A DNA stretch of 64,000 nt from Henckelia pumila (lineage: Eukaryota; Streptophyta; Magnoliopsida; Lamiales; Gesneriaceae). The notes under the pieces were generated by a model that ran no database searches, was not told the DNA's origin, and saw nothing but the letters and a program-made list of their open reading frames with translations. This document shows, one piece after another, positions 1 to 11,660 of this stretch. The DNA lies in assembly GCF_033568475.1 (NCBI RefSeq), contig NC_133122.1, forward strand, positions 148,690,861-148,754,860. Reading direction: 5' to 3'. Position numbers and translations under genes: made by a program. Every line of letters begins with the position of its first letter. Within the stretch, counting starts at the first letter, position 1.

Positions 1-2
1 CT

Positions 3-3000
3 GCTTTCGATGCATGGTCTCACAGTGACTTCCTCTGCCGGAACTACATACTGAATGGGTTTGATAATACGTTGTACATCGTATACTCTGCAACCAAGAC
101 TGCTAAGGAATTGTGGGAATCTTTGGAGAAAAAGTATAAGACTGAGGATGCTGGTACAAAGAAATTTGTAGTTGGAAATTTTCTCGAGTTCAAAATGGTT
201 GATACCAAGACGGTGATTAGCCAAGTGCAAGAGTTCCAAATCATCCTCCATGATATAATGGCTGAAGGGATGATGATCAGTGAATCTTTCCAAGTTGCTG
301 CGCTGATTGAAAAGCTACCACCTTTATGGAAAGAATTCAAAAATTATTTGAAGTATAACGCAAGGAAATGGGGCTCGAGGACTTGATCGTCAGGCTGCGA
401 ATTGAGGAAGACAATCGCAAAGCGGAGATCAAAACTGGTAAGATGCCGATGGAAGCAAAGGCAAACTTGGTGGAGCCAAACGCTACAAAGAAAAGGAAAC
501 AGTTTGGGAAATATGTGAAGCAAGGGAAGAACAAGAAGTGGAAAGGAACATGTTGGAACTGTGGGAAGACGAACCACAAGGCCAAGGATTGTCGCTTACC
601 GAAGAAGGACAATCAGTATCGGGCAAATGTTGTCCAACATAAATATGTGTCTGTTGACTTGTCTAAATTAGATCTATCAGCTGTAGCCTTCGAGGCTAAC
701 ATGGTTGATCATCCTAAAGAGTGGTTTATCGACACTAGAGCTACACGACATGTATGTGCTGACAAGGAGTTATTCTCCAAGTATACACCCATAAGTGGAC
801 GACAACTCTACATGGGTAACAATGCAACTTCAAACATCATTGGCTTAGGCAAAGTGGTGATCAAGATAACTTCAGGAAAGGAGCTTACTCTTATCGATGC
901 CCTTCACGTTCCGGACATACAAAAGAATCTTGTATCGGGCTCTAGACTGGTTAAGGCCGGATTTAGAATAGTGTTTGAAGCCGGCAAAGTTGTAATCATG
1001 AAAAATGGACAGTTCTTAGGCAAAGGTTATATAGAAAAATGACTGTTCAAGATGAATGTAATGATTGTACTTCGCAAGTTTGAAAGTAATAAAGTTAATG
1101 CTTTGAATTATTTGGTTGAATGTTCTAATTTATGGCATACTAGATTAGGACATGTTAACTTCAACACTTTGCGAAAACTCGAAAAGTTAAATCTTATTCC
1201 AAAGACTAAGATTGATTCAAACTACAAATGTGAAGTATGTGTTGAAGCTAAATTAACTAAAGTACCTTTTCACAAAGTGGAAAGAAGTACGATACCTCTA
1301 GAACTAATTCACACTGACATTTGTGATTTAAAGTTTGTACAAACTAGAGGTGGGAAAAAGTACTTTATTACATTCATTGATGATTGCACGAGATTTTGTT
1401 ATGTGTTTCTTTTAAGAAGCAAAGATGAAGCTCTTGAAGCATTTAATACCTATAAGAATGAAGTTGAAAATCAATTAGGCAAACAAATCAAAAAGATTCG
1501 TAGTGATAGAGGAGGTGAATATGTTGCTCCGTTTGAAAAAATTTTCAATGAATCTGGCATTATTCATCAAACAACTGCTCTTTATTCACCACAATCTAAT
1601 GGTGTCATGGAAATAAAAAACTGTACTCTAAAAGAGATGATGAATGCTATGCTGATAAGTTCTGGATTACCCCAAAACTTGTGGGGGAAGCAATCCTTTC
1701 AGCAAATCATATTCTTAACAAAATTCCACATAAAAAGAAGAATGAAACTCCTTATGAATTGTGGAAAGGACATAAGCCTTCATACAAATACTTGAAAGTG
1801 TGGGGGTGTTTGGCGAAAGTAGAAATACCTAAGCCAAAACAAGTAAAGATTGGACCTAAGACTGTAAATTGCATCGTTATTGGATATGCAAACAATAACA
1901 GTGCATATAGGTTCTTAGTGCATAAGTCAGTAATTCCTGATATACATGAAAATACGATTATTGAATCAAGAAATGCTGCATTTTTTGAGAACGTTTTTCC
2001 TTGTAAGGAAGGGAAAGAAAAGAGATCTTTAAAAAGAGTTCATGAATCCACTAATGAGGAAACTCATGAAAGTGACGAACCAAGACGTAGTAAGAGAGCT
2101 AAGATAGCTAAAACTTTTGGTCCTGATTTTCTTAGGTATGCTATAGAAAATGATCCAAGGGCCTTAAGCGAAGCGTTTTCTAGTCCTGATGCTCCGCTTT
2201 GGAAAGAGGCCATAAACAGTGAAATAGATTTCATCATCCAAAATTGTACTTGGGAATTAGTGGATCTCCCACCAGGAAGCAGACATTTAGGATGCAAATG
2301 GATCCTAAAAAGAAAATATAAAGCTGATGGATCTGTTGAAAAATACAAAGCAAGGTTAGTGGCTAAAGGATTTAGACAAAAAAAAGGGTTGGATTTCTTC
2401 GATACATATTCACCTGTTACGAGAATAACGTCTATTCGAGCACTTATAGCAATTGCTGCTTTAAATAATCTCGAAATTCATCAAATGGATGTAAAGACGG
2501 CTTTTTTTAAATGGAGAGTTGGAAGAAGAAATATACATGGAACAACCTGAAGGTTTTATTGCTCCTGGTCAAGAAAAGAAAGTGTGCCGACTCGTTAAGT
2601 CGTTGTATGGACTAAAACAAGCTCCTAAACAATGACATGAAAAATTTGACAAAACAATGATGTCAAATGGATTCAAGATTAACGAGTGTGATAAATGTGT
2701 TTATATAAAGGGCACACCTGACTCATATGTAATTGTCTTTCTATACGTAGATGATATGCTCATAATGGGTAGTAGTCATGATATCATCATGAATACTAAG
2801 AAAATGTTGACAAAACATTTTGACATGAAAGATATGGGAAAAGCAAACGTTATCTTAGGAATTAAGATTGAAAAAACGTCTGAAGAAATTACCCTAACAC
2901 AATCTCATTATATTGAGAAAGTACTTAGGAAATTCAATGCGTATGATGTTACGCCGATTAGATCACCCGTAGATTTAAATTTATATTTATCTAAAAATAG

Positions 3001-3727
3001 TGGTGAACCCATATCTCAACAGCAATATGCAAGGATTTTTGGAAGTTTAATGTATATTACAAATTGTACTCGTCCTGATATTGCTTACTCGATAAATAAG
3101 TTGAGTAGATTCACTAGTAATCCTAGTCATGATCATTAAAAAGCATTAGATAGAGTATTTAAATACTTAAGATATTCAATGGACTATGGATTACATTATG
3201 CGACATATCCTTCTGTACTTGAAGGATATTGTGATGCAAATTGGATATCCGACACAAAAGACTCTAAGTCCACAAGTGGATATGTGTTCACCATCGATGG
3301 AGGAGCGGTATCGTGGAAATATTCTAAGCAAACATGTATAGCTCGTTCAACTATGAAATCAGAATTCATAGCTTTAGACAAAGCGGGAGAAGAAGCGGAA
3401 TGGCTTCGTAATTTCCTAGAAGATATTCTGTGTTGGACGAAACCAGTGCCAGCAATAATGATACATTGCGATAGTCAGTCGGCTATAGGTAAGACACAAA
3501 GTAGTATGTATAATGGTAAGTCAAGACACATACGTCGAAGACATAATACCATTAGGCAGTTGATCTCAAATGGGGTTATCGCAGTTGATTATGTAAAATC
3601 AAAAGATAACTTAGCGGATCCATTGACAAAAAGTTTAGGGAGAGATCAAGTAAACTGCTTATCAAGAAGAATGAGATTAAAACCTACAAAATTAAAGAAT
3701 ATTCATAGCGGAAACCCAACCTTGTAG
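3..3727 (+). pseudogene. copia gag-pol polyprotein, multiply disabled
   Basis: The reading frame is open from base 3. Recognisable parts in order: gag (3-386); CCHC zinc knuckle (CX2CX4HX4C, about 551-592); aspartic protease core near 728, where the expected D-T/S-G reads D-T-R; GAG-pre-integrase HHCC region (WHTRLGH, about 1133); integrase core with D, D and E residues near 1313, 1500 and 1609; reverse transcriptase with YVDDM near 2744; RNase H with DANW near 3235 and the final stop at 3725-3727. Damage: a 1-base loss near 358 in gag, an in-frame TGA at 1040-1042, a 1-base loss in the G run at 1682-1686, an extra T in the T run near 2505, a TGA near 2634 (where tryptophan is expected) and a TAA at 3137-3139. 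No product is expected. Confidence 0.9.
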
Positions 3728-4244
3728 ATTGGAGATCCCAAGATCTTGGTTCAATGGGAAAATCAAGTTATGAATGTTCGCGTGCACTTAGAACTTCGTT
3801 CTATTCTCATTCCTAGGATAAAAGTGCAACCTGTGCAAGTAGTGAGGTTAAGTTTTAACAAACTTTTAATGATTTCTATATTTCTTTAAAAAATAAGGTA
3901 TGACAGGATACTCATATAATAGAAGGTCACCTATTTAAGTGCGAAGACGGGCCGCTTCAATGAAATACTTAAGAATCCAAAATGTTGTCCAGGGCCAAAA
4001 AGGACAAAACCATGAGAACAAATTGTGAGAAAAATAATTGTGTGAATATTGTTGTCTTGGTTTACATCAACGGCTGAATAGTTCAAGACATCACGTTCAC
4101 TAGGCAGCCTAATAAATCCGATAGTATTTCACTAAGAAAGGTTCAAAGCCGCAAGCTACCTCTCCCCATGCAATAATTTTTTGCAAGAAACTCTGTTTTA
4201 GCATATGCATACACATTCGCATAAATTATATTCATGTGGGGGAT
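3728..4244 (+). other. copia 3' untranslated region and polypurine tract
   Basis: No coding potential is seen. The stretch lies between the RNase H stop and the LTR start and ends in the purine-rich tract GTGGGGGA, the usual plus-strand priming site directly before a copia 3' LTR. Confidence 0.65.
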
Positions 4245-4738
4245 TGTTGGAAAAATTGTGTTGGAAAAATGAGAAAATGTGAATGAGAATTTAAGCTCAT
4301 CCCACATTGGAAAAACAAGGAAATGAAATTCAACTTAAATAGCCCAAGATGAGACAAGGGGTTGGGGCCTCAAGGGGTACCCATATTTGTTAAGGGGAGC
4401 GGACCTAGACTATGCTAGGTTCGAACCATTAGCCACACGCGCGCGCCGCAGCCGCCGTCCGACCGGCCGGCCGGCACGGACCGTGGCGTGGGCTGGGCTT
4501 TGACATGATATAACTTTTTTGGACAAAAATCAATTAAATATTTTATTTTTGCTTCTGAATCAATGCAACCATTCAGCCCGAATCAATGCAACTTTTCTTG
4601 TGAACGGACGCGACTTTTTGGTCCGAACCAGTGCATCCTTTCGGCTGAACGGGTGCGTCTCTTCAGACCGAACCATTGCGTCTCCTTGGCCATGTGTGCA
4701 GCGAAGCGGTGCGACTGTCCGAGACAGCCATCCAACAT

Positions 4739-4746
4739 CTATAAAT
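4739..4746 (+). promoter_or_regulatory. TATA box, LTR block 1
   Basis: TATAAATA followed by GACC, in the position expected for the U3 promoter of a plant LTR. The same site recurs in the next two blocks. Confidence 0.6.
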
Positions 4747-5388
4747 AGACCCCATCTGCATTCATTCAGACTCGCTCATTTCATTCCTCTCTTCTTCTTG
4801 CATACTCATTCTAAGTTGTGTCTGAGTTTCTAAAACACTTTGAAGTATTCGTAGTGCTTCGATTTTGTAGTGCTACTAATCGAAGTTCATAGATAGCGTT
4901 ATTGGAAAAACAAGGAAATGAAATTCAACTTAAATAGCCCAAGATGAGACAAGGGGTTGGGGCCCCAAGAAGTACCCATGTTTGTTAAGGGAAGCGGACC
5001 TAGACTATGCTAGGTTCGAACCATTAGCCACAAGTGCGCGCGCACACCGCCGTCGCCGCCTCCGTCCGTCTGACCGACCGACCGATCGATCGGCTCGGCA
5101 CGGCATGGACCGGACCGTGGCGTGGCGTGGGCTGGGCTGGGCTGAGCTTTGACATGATATAATTTTTTTGGATAAAAATCAATTAAATATTTTATTTTTG
5201 CTTCCGAATCAGTGCAACCATTCAGCCCAAATCAATGCAAATTTTCTTGTGAACGGGCGCGACTTTTTGGTCCGAACCAGTGCGTCCTTTCGGCTGAACA
5301 GGTGCGTCTCTTCAGACCGAACCATTGCGTCTCCTCGGCCATGTGTGCAGCGAAGTGATGCGACTGTCCAAGGAAGCCTTCCAACGTC

Positions 5389-5396
5389 TATAAATA
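5389..5396 (+). promoter_or_regulatory. TATA box, LTR block 2
   Basis: TATAAATA in the same sequence context as the site at 4739, one block further on. Confidence 0.6.
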
Positions 5397-6032
5397 GACC
5401 TCATCTGCATTCATTCAGACTCGCTCATTTCATTCTTCTCTTCTTCTTGCATACTCATTCTAAGTTGTGTCTGAGTTTCTAAAACACTTTGAAGTGTTCG
5501 CAGTGCTTCGATTTTGTAGTGCTACTAATCGAAGTTCATAGATAGCGTTATTGGAAAAACAAGGAAATGAAATTCAACTTAAATAGCCCAAGATGAGACA
5601 AAGGGTTGGGGCCCCAAGGGGTACCCATGTTTGTTAAGGTGAGCGGACCTAGACTATGCTAGGTTCGAACCATTAGCCATAAGCGCGCGTGCGCGCGCAT
5701 CGCCGCCATCCGTCCGACCGACCGACCGATCGACCGGCTCGGCACGGCACGGACCGGACCGTGGCGTGGCGTGGGCTGGGCTGGGCTGAGCTTTGACATG
5801 ATATAACTTTTTTGGACAAAAATCAATTAAATATTTTATTTTTGCTTCCGAATCAGTGCAACCATTCAGCCCGAATCAATGCAAATTTTCTTGTGAACGG
5901 GCGCGACTTTTTGGTCCGAACCAGTGCGTCCTTTCGGCTGAACGGGTGCGTCTCTTCAGACCGAACCATTGCGTCTCCTCGGCCATGTGTGCAGCGAAGC
6001 GGTGCGATTGTCCAAGACAGCTTTCCAACGTC

Positions 6033-6040
6033 TATAAATA
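6033..6040 (+). promoter_or_regulatory. TATA box, LTR block 3
   Basis: Third copy of TATAAATA. It is the one closest to the unique LTR 3' part. Confidence 0.6.
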
Positions 6041-6344
6041 GACCTTATCTGCATTCATTCAGACTCGCACATTTCATTCTTCTCTTCTTCTTGCATACTC
6101 ATTTTAAGTTGTGTCTGAGTTTCTAAAATACTTTGAAGTGTTCGTAGTGCTTCGATTTTGTAGTGCTACTAATCGAAGTTCATAGATAGCGTTCTATCTT
6201 GGGAGACATTTTGATCAACCCGTAAGTATTTAGGCGGGCAAATTTTTCTTAAAAATAGAGAGTTAAACTCTCGGCTCGCTAGATTCTGTTGTTGCTGCGT
6301 GCATGCTATTCAAAGTTAATAACAATCAGAACTGAAATTCGACA

Positions 6345-7472
6345 ATTCCTAAGACCAAAATCGTCAAGAACGCGAATACAAAACTGAAAATTGTAATTTC
6401 CCTTTATTTATGTACATCATAATCGATATTGACATACACATGTTGTACTTGTGCTTGACACTTGTTATATTTCAGGTAAACTTCTGGATACTAATTAATA
6501 TTTCAATAATCCATTTGAATGAACAAAAAAAACTAACAACAACTTTTACAGAAAATTCTTACGCTGTGAGCCTGTGACAAGATCCATCCACGAATTTTCC
6601 TTCAAGTCAAACAGCTGACATTGTTTTCTCCAAGAACGACTTTAACTTATAAAAAAAAAATGGAAGTATCTTTCAATGTGCTTTGTTCAACATTTTGACC
6701 AAAATCATGTCCTTTCTTCACACCTTGGCGGCCTACCCTATTTAATTAACATTATTATCTTCAAACTTCACATTAATTTCTTCTAGTTCTCATTTTCATT
6801 GAAAAAGTCTATTTCAATATCGTTCGATGGCCACCATTAATTAATTATATTCAAAGTAAAGTAAAATCATCCAATATTATAGCTAGCCACTTGAATATTA
6901 TAAAAAATAATATATATTTAAAATGTATAGTAAAATTTTCTATGAAGCATTTCTCAAATTTTTTTTAACAAAATTTTGAAATTTTGTTAAGAAAAAATTG
7001 AGAAATTGTCTCCTAGAAGCTCTCCCGAACACTATTTAAAAATATTTAACTACTATATGATTTTGATGATCCGCATGATTTTTAGTTCATTTTCCATGCA
7101 CGATCTTCAAGAACAAGCCTTCCATTTTTTTTACCGGAGCAATGTAACAGTACCGTTTGGTTCGTGGCCGGCCAATCGAATTATATTATATGATAGCTTT
7201 ATAATCTATAAGCGCGCGGTAAAATAAATAAAAAGATATGAATAATATAAGTACTATTTTTTACTTCAAGACTCAATTGTGATCATATGCTAGATGGGGC
7301 AAATTAAAGATGCGAATTAACCTTATTTTTCGCACCAAACAGCCCAATTATCATCAGCAATATGATCCAGGAAATTCGACAAATTAATCTACAAATAAGA
7401 CTTGTTAATTACAAGCCTAACTTATATAAAAATGTATAATGACGGAGTTAATTATTGCTCCGAGAACGTTGA
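6345..7472. other. intergenic, AT-rich; one fold-back MITE inside
   Basis: No gene is seen. A 73-codon frame at 7006-7227 overlaps the MITE and matches nothing known. The stretch is the 3' flank of the minus-strand HSF gene. Confidence 0.6.
6942..7035. repeat. fold-back MITE copy 1
   Basis: Palindromic core: AACAAAATTTTGAAATTTTGTT, flanked by ..CTTCTC-type arms. It belongs to a family with copies at 17269-17375, 17377-17484, 37925-37991, 38050-38153 and 43559-43690. The arms read roughly GTGTTTGAGAGAGCTTCT and its complement. Confidence 0.6.
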
Positions 7473-8263
7473 TTAATTAACCTCAACCCTTTTCCTCTTC
7501 TTCTCTAACATCCCACTTTGAACTTCCATTAATCTCACACCAAAAAGCATTGGCCCGGCCTCTTCTTTTTTCTCCGGATTAATCCCTTCACAAACGGCTA
7601 CTAATTCAAGAAGATCTTTACATTTCTTCTTGGCGATGTGGAGCTCGAAATTCAGGACCCCGTTTTCTTGCCTGAGCCTTTTGTTTTCGCTTATTAGAGA
7701 GGTGTATTCCGATGATGATGAAGTTGACGACGACCGTTGATCTTCATCCGATATTTGATATTGTCGATGATGATCCGATAGTAGTTTTGGCTTGTTGGAA
7801 GACCATGCCCTTCTTCTGCGTATCTCACATAGTTGATCCTTTTCTCCCTTGCGAAACATCTCATTGCTGAACTCCCACCTGCTTGTTGTAACCTTACGGA
7901 AACCCTATATATATTTTGTATCCAAAATATACGTCTGTTTTTTATGAGACGATCTAACAGATTTATATATAATAACAAGAATATTATATATATCATACGT
8001 ACATAAGTGTTGAGCTGGCGAATGAAGCTGGAGAAATTGCTGTGCTTGAAGAGCTTGGGAAGGAGGTCCCGGGCGAATTCCGCCGTCTGCCACACGACGA
8101 AAGCCGTGCCGTCGGCGTTCCACGATATGACCTCGTCGGTGGCGGAATCCTCCACCACCATATATGTCTTCACCAAGAAAGGCGACGCCGAAGCCTTGCG
8201 AACATATTCCACCAAACCCTTTTCGTCACAGCTTTCATGAGGATCCAACACCTCCATCATCAT
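7473..8263 (-). CDS. HSFB3: class B heat-shock transcription factor (HSFB3-like)
   Basis: Two exons on the minus strand: 8263-8003 (87 codons) and 7904-7473 (143 codons plus stop), giving 230 residues. The 98-nt intron (8002-7905) splits the DNA-binding domain exactly after ..RQLNTY and before GFRKV, the conserved plant HSF intron site. The helix-turn-helix DNA-binding domain covers residues ~24-118 ([33 protein letters not shown]). A short HR-A/B coiled coil follows (~153-190), without the class A insertion. LFGVR at 207-211 is the class B repressor tetrapeptide context, and KKRKRV at 222-227 is a likely nuclear signal. There is no AHA activator motif. Length and LFGV context fit HSFB3 best; B1 or B2 are usually longer. 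The start is the first of three consecutive Met codons; any of them could serve. Predicted role: nuclear repressor binding heat-shock elements. Confidence 0.85.
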
Positions 8264-8552
8264 ACCGGCCGGCCCCTAATAATTCTAGTTTTATGTATGT
8301 ATATATATATATATTTATTCTTGAATGAAATGAAAATAATAAAGGAAGAAGAATTAGAAGAATTAATGATATTTAGGGGTACTGGAAGAACAAGAGGAGA
8401 AGAGAAGAAGGGCAGTGAGAAACTCCCAACCCCAACAATAGAAACCCAATACGACTCCACAGTTCATGAGAATTGCAACAGCTTGCTTTTCTCTTTTTTG
8501 TCTCTCTTCTATGTTAAACAACCAAACATTTGGTTTTCGTGTTATATATAAT

Positions 8553-8595
8553 ATACTTATAATATATATATATATATATATATACATATATAATT
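8553..8595. repeat. (TA)n microsatellite
   Basis: A run of alternating TA, about 300 bases upstream of the HSF start codon. Another short TA run sits at 8295-8313, where it could serve as a TATA element for the HSF gene, but this cannot be decided from sequence. Confidence 0.7.
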
Positions 8596-8838
8596 TTGTG
8601 TGTTTGTGTATATACATGTGCGTATGTATGCATTATATAGTGAAAATTGCAATTAAGTCCTAGAAGTTGAATTATTTTAGATTTTAATCCTTCAATTTGT
8701 CAAAGTTTGATTAATTTCTATATATATGTACAATAACTTGATTTTTTTTTGTTTGTTCTTTTTTCATCGGAAATCAATAAACCCATCGAATTTTGCTTAT
8801 TTGACATTGACATCAATTCTCTCCTACGTGACTCATAT

Positions 8839-9790
8839 CAGGGGCGGTCCTGGCCCTGGGCAGTCAGGGCACGCACCCAGGGGCCCACCCTTGTGTGAGG
8901 CCCCAAATTTTTTTTTAAAAAAAAATTATTATATATATATTTTTTTATTTATATATAAATATTATATATTATGCTTTTACACAAAATTCATCCACATAAA
9001 AAAAGGATTTGAATTTTTAATTTTGAGAGTTTCGATAATATTTTGTCATTTTGTTAGTTTATGGCTGCGTGCGATTACGTGAATTGACTATCAATAGTTT
9101 AATAATTCAAAAAATAGAGAAGTACAAAATTTACGAAAATATACAAACACGTTCAACAAAACGATCCAAGGTATGAATTACAAGACTTTTGTTCAATTTT
9201 ATTTTATTTTCAAATTTTGATATATTGTTTAATCTTATTTTGATTTAATGTTTTTGTTCACATTATTTTGATTTAAGGTAAGATGTTAATATTGTTGTAA
9301 TTTCACATAGATTCTGAAAATTCGAGGATTACAGGTCTGAAAATGAATATTTTTCCTGTGATCGTGGTTGTGTATCAAATTTTATTGACTATTCCTGTGA
9401 CTGTAGCATCAGTTGAGAAAAGTTTTTCTAAGTTAAAATTATTGAAATCTTATTTGAGAACCACAATGAGTCAAGAAGAACGGAATGATTTGGCGATCAT
9501 CTGCATTAAAAAAAACATATTGGAAGATATATCCTATGACGACATAATTGATGATTTTGTTTCAAAAAATAAGAAGAGCTAATTTTAAATAATATTTTTG
9601 TTGATTAAATTATTTTAAAAAATTATGTAAACCTTCTTTCATTTGTGTACTTTATTGATTTATGTATTTTGATTTATTTTAATTATGTTATTCGAATATA
9701 TATATATATATATAAATTTTCAAGTTAATATGAAAGGACCCATAGTTTAAACTTTGCTCAGGACCTCGTTTTTCTTAGGACCGCCCCCTG
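8839..9790 (+). mobile_element. small hAT element with intact ends and TSD
   Basis: The left terminus CAGGGGCGGTCCT and the inverted right terminus (CAGGGGGCGGTCCT on the minus strand) are near-perfect terminal inverted repeats. Both are bordered by ACTCATAT (8831-8838 and 9791-9798), an 8-bp duplication typical of hAT transposition. The 952-bp body keeps only the 3' end of a transposase. It is an internally deleted, non-autonomous copy that probably moved with help from a full-length relative. Confidence 0.9.
9343..9582 (+). pseudogene. hAT transposase C-terminal dimerisation domain remnant
   Basis: About 79 codons contain IPVTVASVEKSFSKLKLLKS, the signature of the hAT C-terminal dimerisation region (Dimer_Tnp_hAT), followed by the usual LR..M...RL-type helix and an acidic tail. 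The catalytic part and BED finger are absent. It lies inside the 8839-9790 element, so it is an internal-deletion relic and not a host gene. The Met used as start is arbitrary. Confidence 0.8.
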
Positions 9791-9798
9791 ACTCATAT

Positions 9799-10720
9799 AC
9801 ATGACGTGAATAAAACTCGTGTAATACACACTAATTAAAATCTGTCTAAACAGAAATAAAATAAAACGGTGCTCAATATTTCCAAATGAGAGGAAAAAAG
9901 ATTGTCCTTTTCTTTCATTTTTGTTTAGATAGATGAAATTAATATTTGTAATGTACGGTTTAAAATCACCGCCCATAAGCCACTATGTGCCAAAAAACAT
10001 TAATGTTTGTTGAATTTAGTGATTTAAGACTAAAAATTGGAACAAAACCACAAGAAAATTAAGCTAGGATGCAAAAATTAACTAAACTTTAAGTTACGAG
10101 AATAAAATCCCAAATATACCAACTTACAAAATTAAAAGTGCAATTTATTACATTATATATATGTGTATTGTTTTGGATGTGGCACATGATAAATTTAGCA
10201 GTCGAAAACTATATATATTAAACTTTCTACAAGCGTTTCGTACTTGTATGGTTTTTTTATATAAGAATTCTTGTTTTAAAATTTAGTAAATTAAAATATG
10301 ACATTTAATTAATTTTTTAAAATTTTTATCCCAAATATTACCAGTCATGAGTCAACAATTAACATGTGGTCAACAAAATAGGGATATTTTCGGAACTCTA
10401 AAACTCGGACCATGACAATAATTTTTTTCTTTACGAAGCCTAACATTAGTATATGGTATATAAGATGCATTTTAAAATTTTTATCCCAAATTTACCGATC
10501 ATGAGTCAACAATTCAAATTTTAGCGGTCGCTATTCAAACTTTGAAAGGGGCAGTTTAGCGTATTGGAAAAAATAAAATAAAAAAAATAATAAGGGGTAT
10601 GGCAAAAGAGGAGGTTGTTGATGTTAAAATATGGATTAATTTGGGCCTAATTTAATTAACTCTAAAAGTTAGTTTAAGAGATAAGGTTGTCTTTGTCTAT
10701 ATATAAAACTCTCAAGAAAA
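9799..10720. other. intergenic, no gene seen
   Basis: AT-rich. It contains two imperfect copies of a segment reading ATCCCAAATaTTACC.. ATGAGTCAACAATT (near 10330 and 10482), so a local duplication is present. Nothing else is recognised. Confidence 0.5.
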
Positions 10721-11092
10721 TTTTCGATATATCGACCGAAATTTTCGTTAGATATACTAGCATAGTTTATAACAAAATTTTACGGTATATCGAGATTTTG
10801 ATACAGTATATAACGTTGTATAACGCAAAAAAATATTATATTTTTTAAAATTTATAAATTTATTGTTTTAAAAATATTATACATTTTTTAAATTTTTATA
10901 TAATGTTTCATTATATCGTTATACCCGTATATACCGAATTTTCAAATTTCATACCGTTATCGTACCGAAAAATTCGGTATCGTTACCGTACCGTACCGAA
11001 ATCTTCGGTATACTAGAAATTCGATAAATTTGATATTTTTTCGGTACGACAACTTCGGTATACTGAAAATTCGATATTTTTTCCACCCCTAA
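10721..11092. repeat. CGGTATA-rich sub-terminal repeat block, probable hAT derivative end
   Basis: Dense repeats of TTCGGTATAC, TACCGAAA and CGATA, ending in TTTTTTCCACCCCT. Read on the minus strand this starts AGGGGTGGAAAA, matching the TAGGGGTGG ends of the hAT element at 53300. The opposite end was not located. Confidence 0.4.
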
Positions 11093-11554
11093 AAGGAACA
11101 AAGATCCGAATTCCAAAGAAATACAACGGGTGGATGCACTTCCCTTAAACCCTTGGAAAAAAAAATGGAAGAAATGGCTCGATATGCAAAACCGGTCTCA
11201 TGCCCGGTCCCGGACGTGTGATACCCAATGCTCGCCATTAATGGCCTTATTATTGGGTTAAACGTACGAACATGGGTGAGAGTAACATCTTGAAAAGCTC
11301 TAGTGTGTCAAGCTACTGACGTTGCGATGTTTGATCTAGTTAGAGAGGTGGGCTGTAAAAGAGGGATATTAGATCTTAACGGGTAATAATTTTTTCTGCG
11401 GGAGACAGGCCGACGGTGGAGAATGGATAATACTGCTATCGAAGGGATATGAGACAACACTAGCAGTAAGGCACGCCCCTCCTTGGACCTATGGGCTTAA
11501 CAACCTGATCCATATGTGCTGCCATAAGTATAAAGAAATAAATTTGTGTCTTGG

Positions 11555-11660
11555 CTAACAGCTATATCTTTTACCCTAGTGGTATGCGTTTGATCCTAAC
11601 AACTGGGTAATCGAGTCAAGGTCATGTGTTCGAGTCTCCCAATAGCATATTTTTATATTT
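11555..11660 (+). repeat. tRNA-derived SINE-like segment
   Basis: CTAGTGGTATGCG resembles a Pol III A box. GTGTTCGAGTCTCC, about 50 nt later, resembles a B box. A truncated second copy (..ACTAACAGCTAAGCCTAATGGCAAGTG) lies at about 11807-11850. The flanks around 11250-11310 and 11680-11750 are also related to each other (GTTGGGTTAAA..GGGAGTAACA), so a larger repeat unit is duplicated here. Confidence 0.5.

Larger units (their letters stand above)
4306..6193 (+). repeat. three tandem ~0.6-0.65 kb blocks inside the LTR
   Basis: Each block starts ATTGGAAAAACAAGGAAATG and ends with AGATAGCGTT. Starts are 4306, 4901 and 5550; lengths are 595, 649 and 644. Blocks 2 and 3 are closest in length; block 1 lacks part of the GC-rich CCGACCGACCGA-type stretch. 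Each block holds one TATAAATA box and a 104-codon open frame that looks passive, because it follows the repeat and matches no known protein. Confidence 0.9.
1..6344 (+). mobile_element. Ty1/copia LTR retrotransposon, left part outside window
   Basis: The element runs in from the left edge with gag already open. The order gag, protease, integrase, reverse transcriptase, RNase H is the Ty1/copia order. After RNase H comes a ~0.5 kb untranslated stretch, a polypurine tract (GTGGGGGATTG, 4236-4246) and then a TGTTGG LTR start at 4245. The 5' LTR and most of gag are not in the window. The coding part carries several stops and frameshifts, so this copy is dead. The right boundary is placed at 6344 (..GACA) from the TG..CA rule only; it could be a few bases off because the partner LTR and TSD are not visible. 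Confidence 0.9.
4245..6344 (+). repeat. copia 3' LTR, enlarged by internal triplication
   Basis: Begins TGTTGGAAAAATTG directly after the polypurine tract. The probable end is at 6344 (CA). About 1.89 kb of its 2.1 kb consists of three tandem copies of one block. With a single block it would be roughly 0.8-0.9 kb. The outer parts (4245-4305 and 6194-6344) are single copy. Confidence 0.75.

Noticed and set aside
4519-6126. Three near-identical 104-codon open frames (4519-4833, 5168-5482, 5812-6126)
   Set aside because: They simply follow the triplicated LTR block, match no protein family and overlap the TATA boxes.
7694-8263. 189-codon minus frame covering HSF exon 1 and beyond
   Set aside because: It reads through the intron (after NTY) and then the wrong frame of exon 2. 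The spliced model fits the HSF family.
8042-8551. 169-codon plus-strand frame opposite HSF exon 1
   Set aside because: Antisense shadow of the DNA-binding domain; no independent motif.
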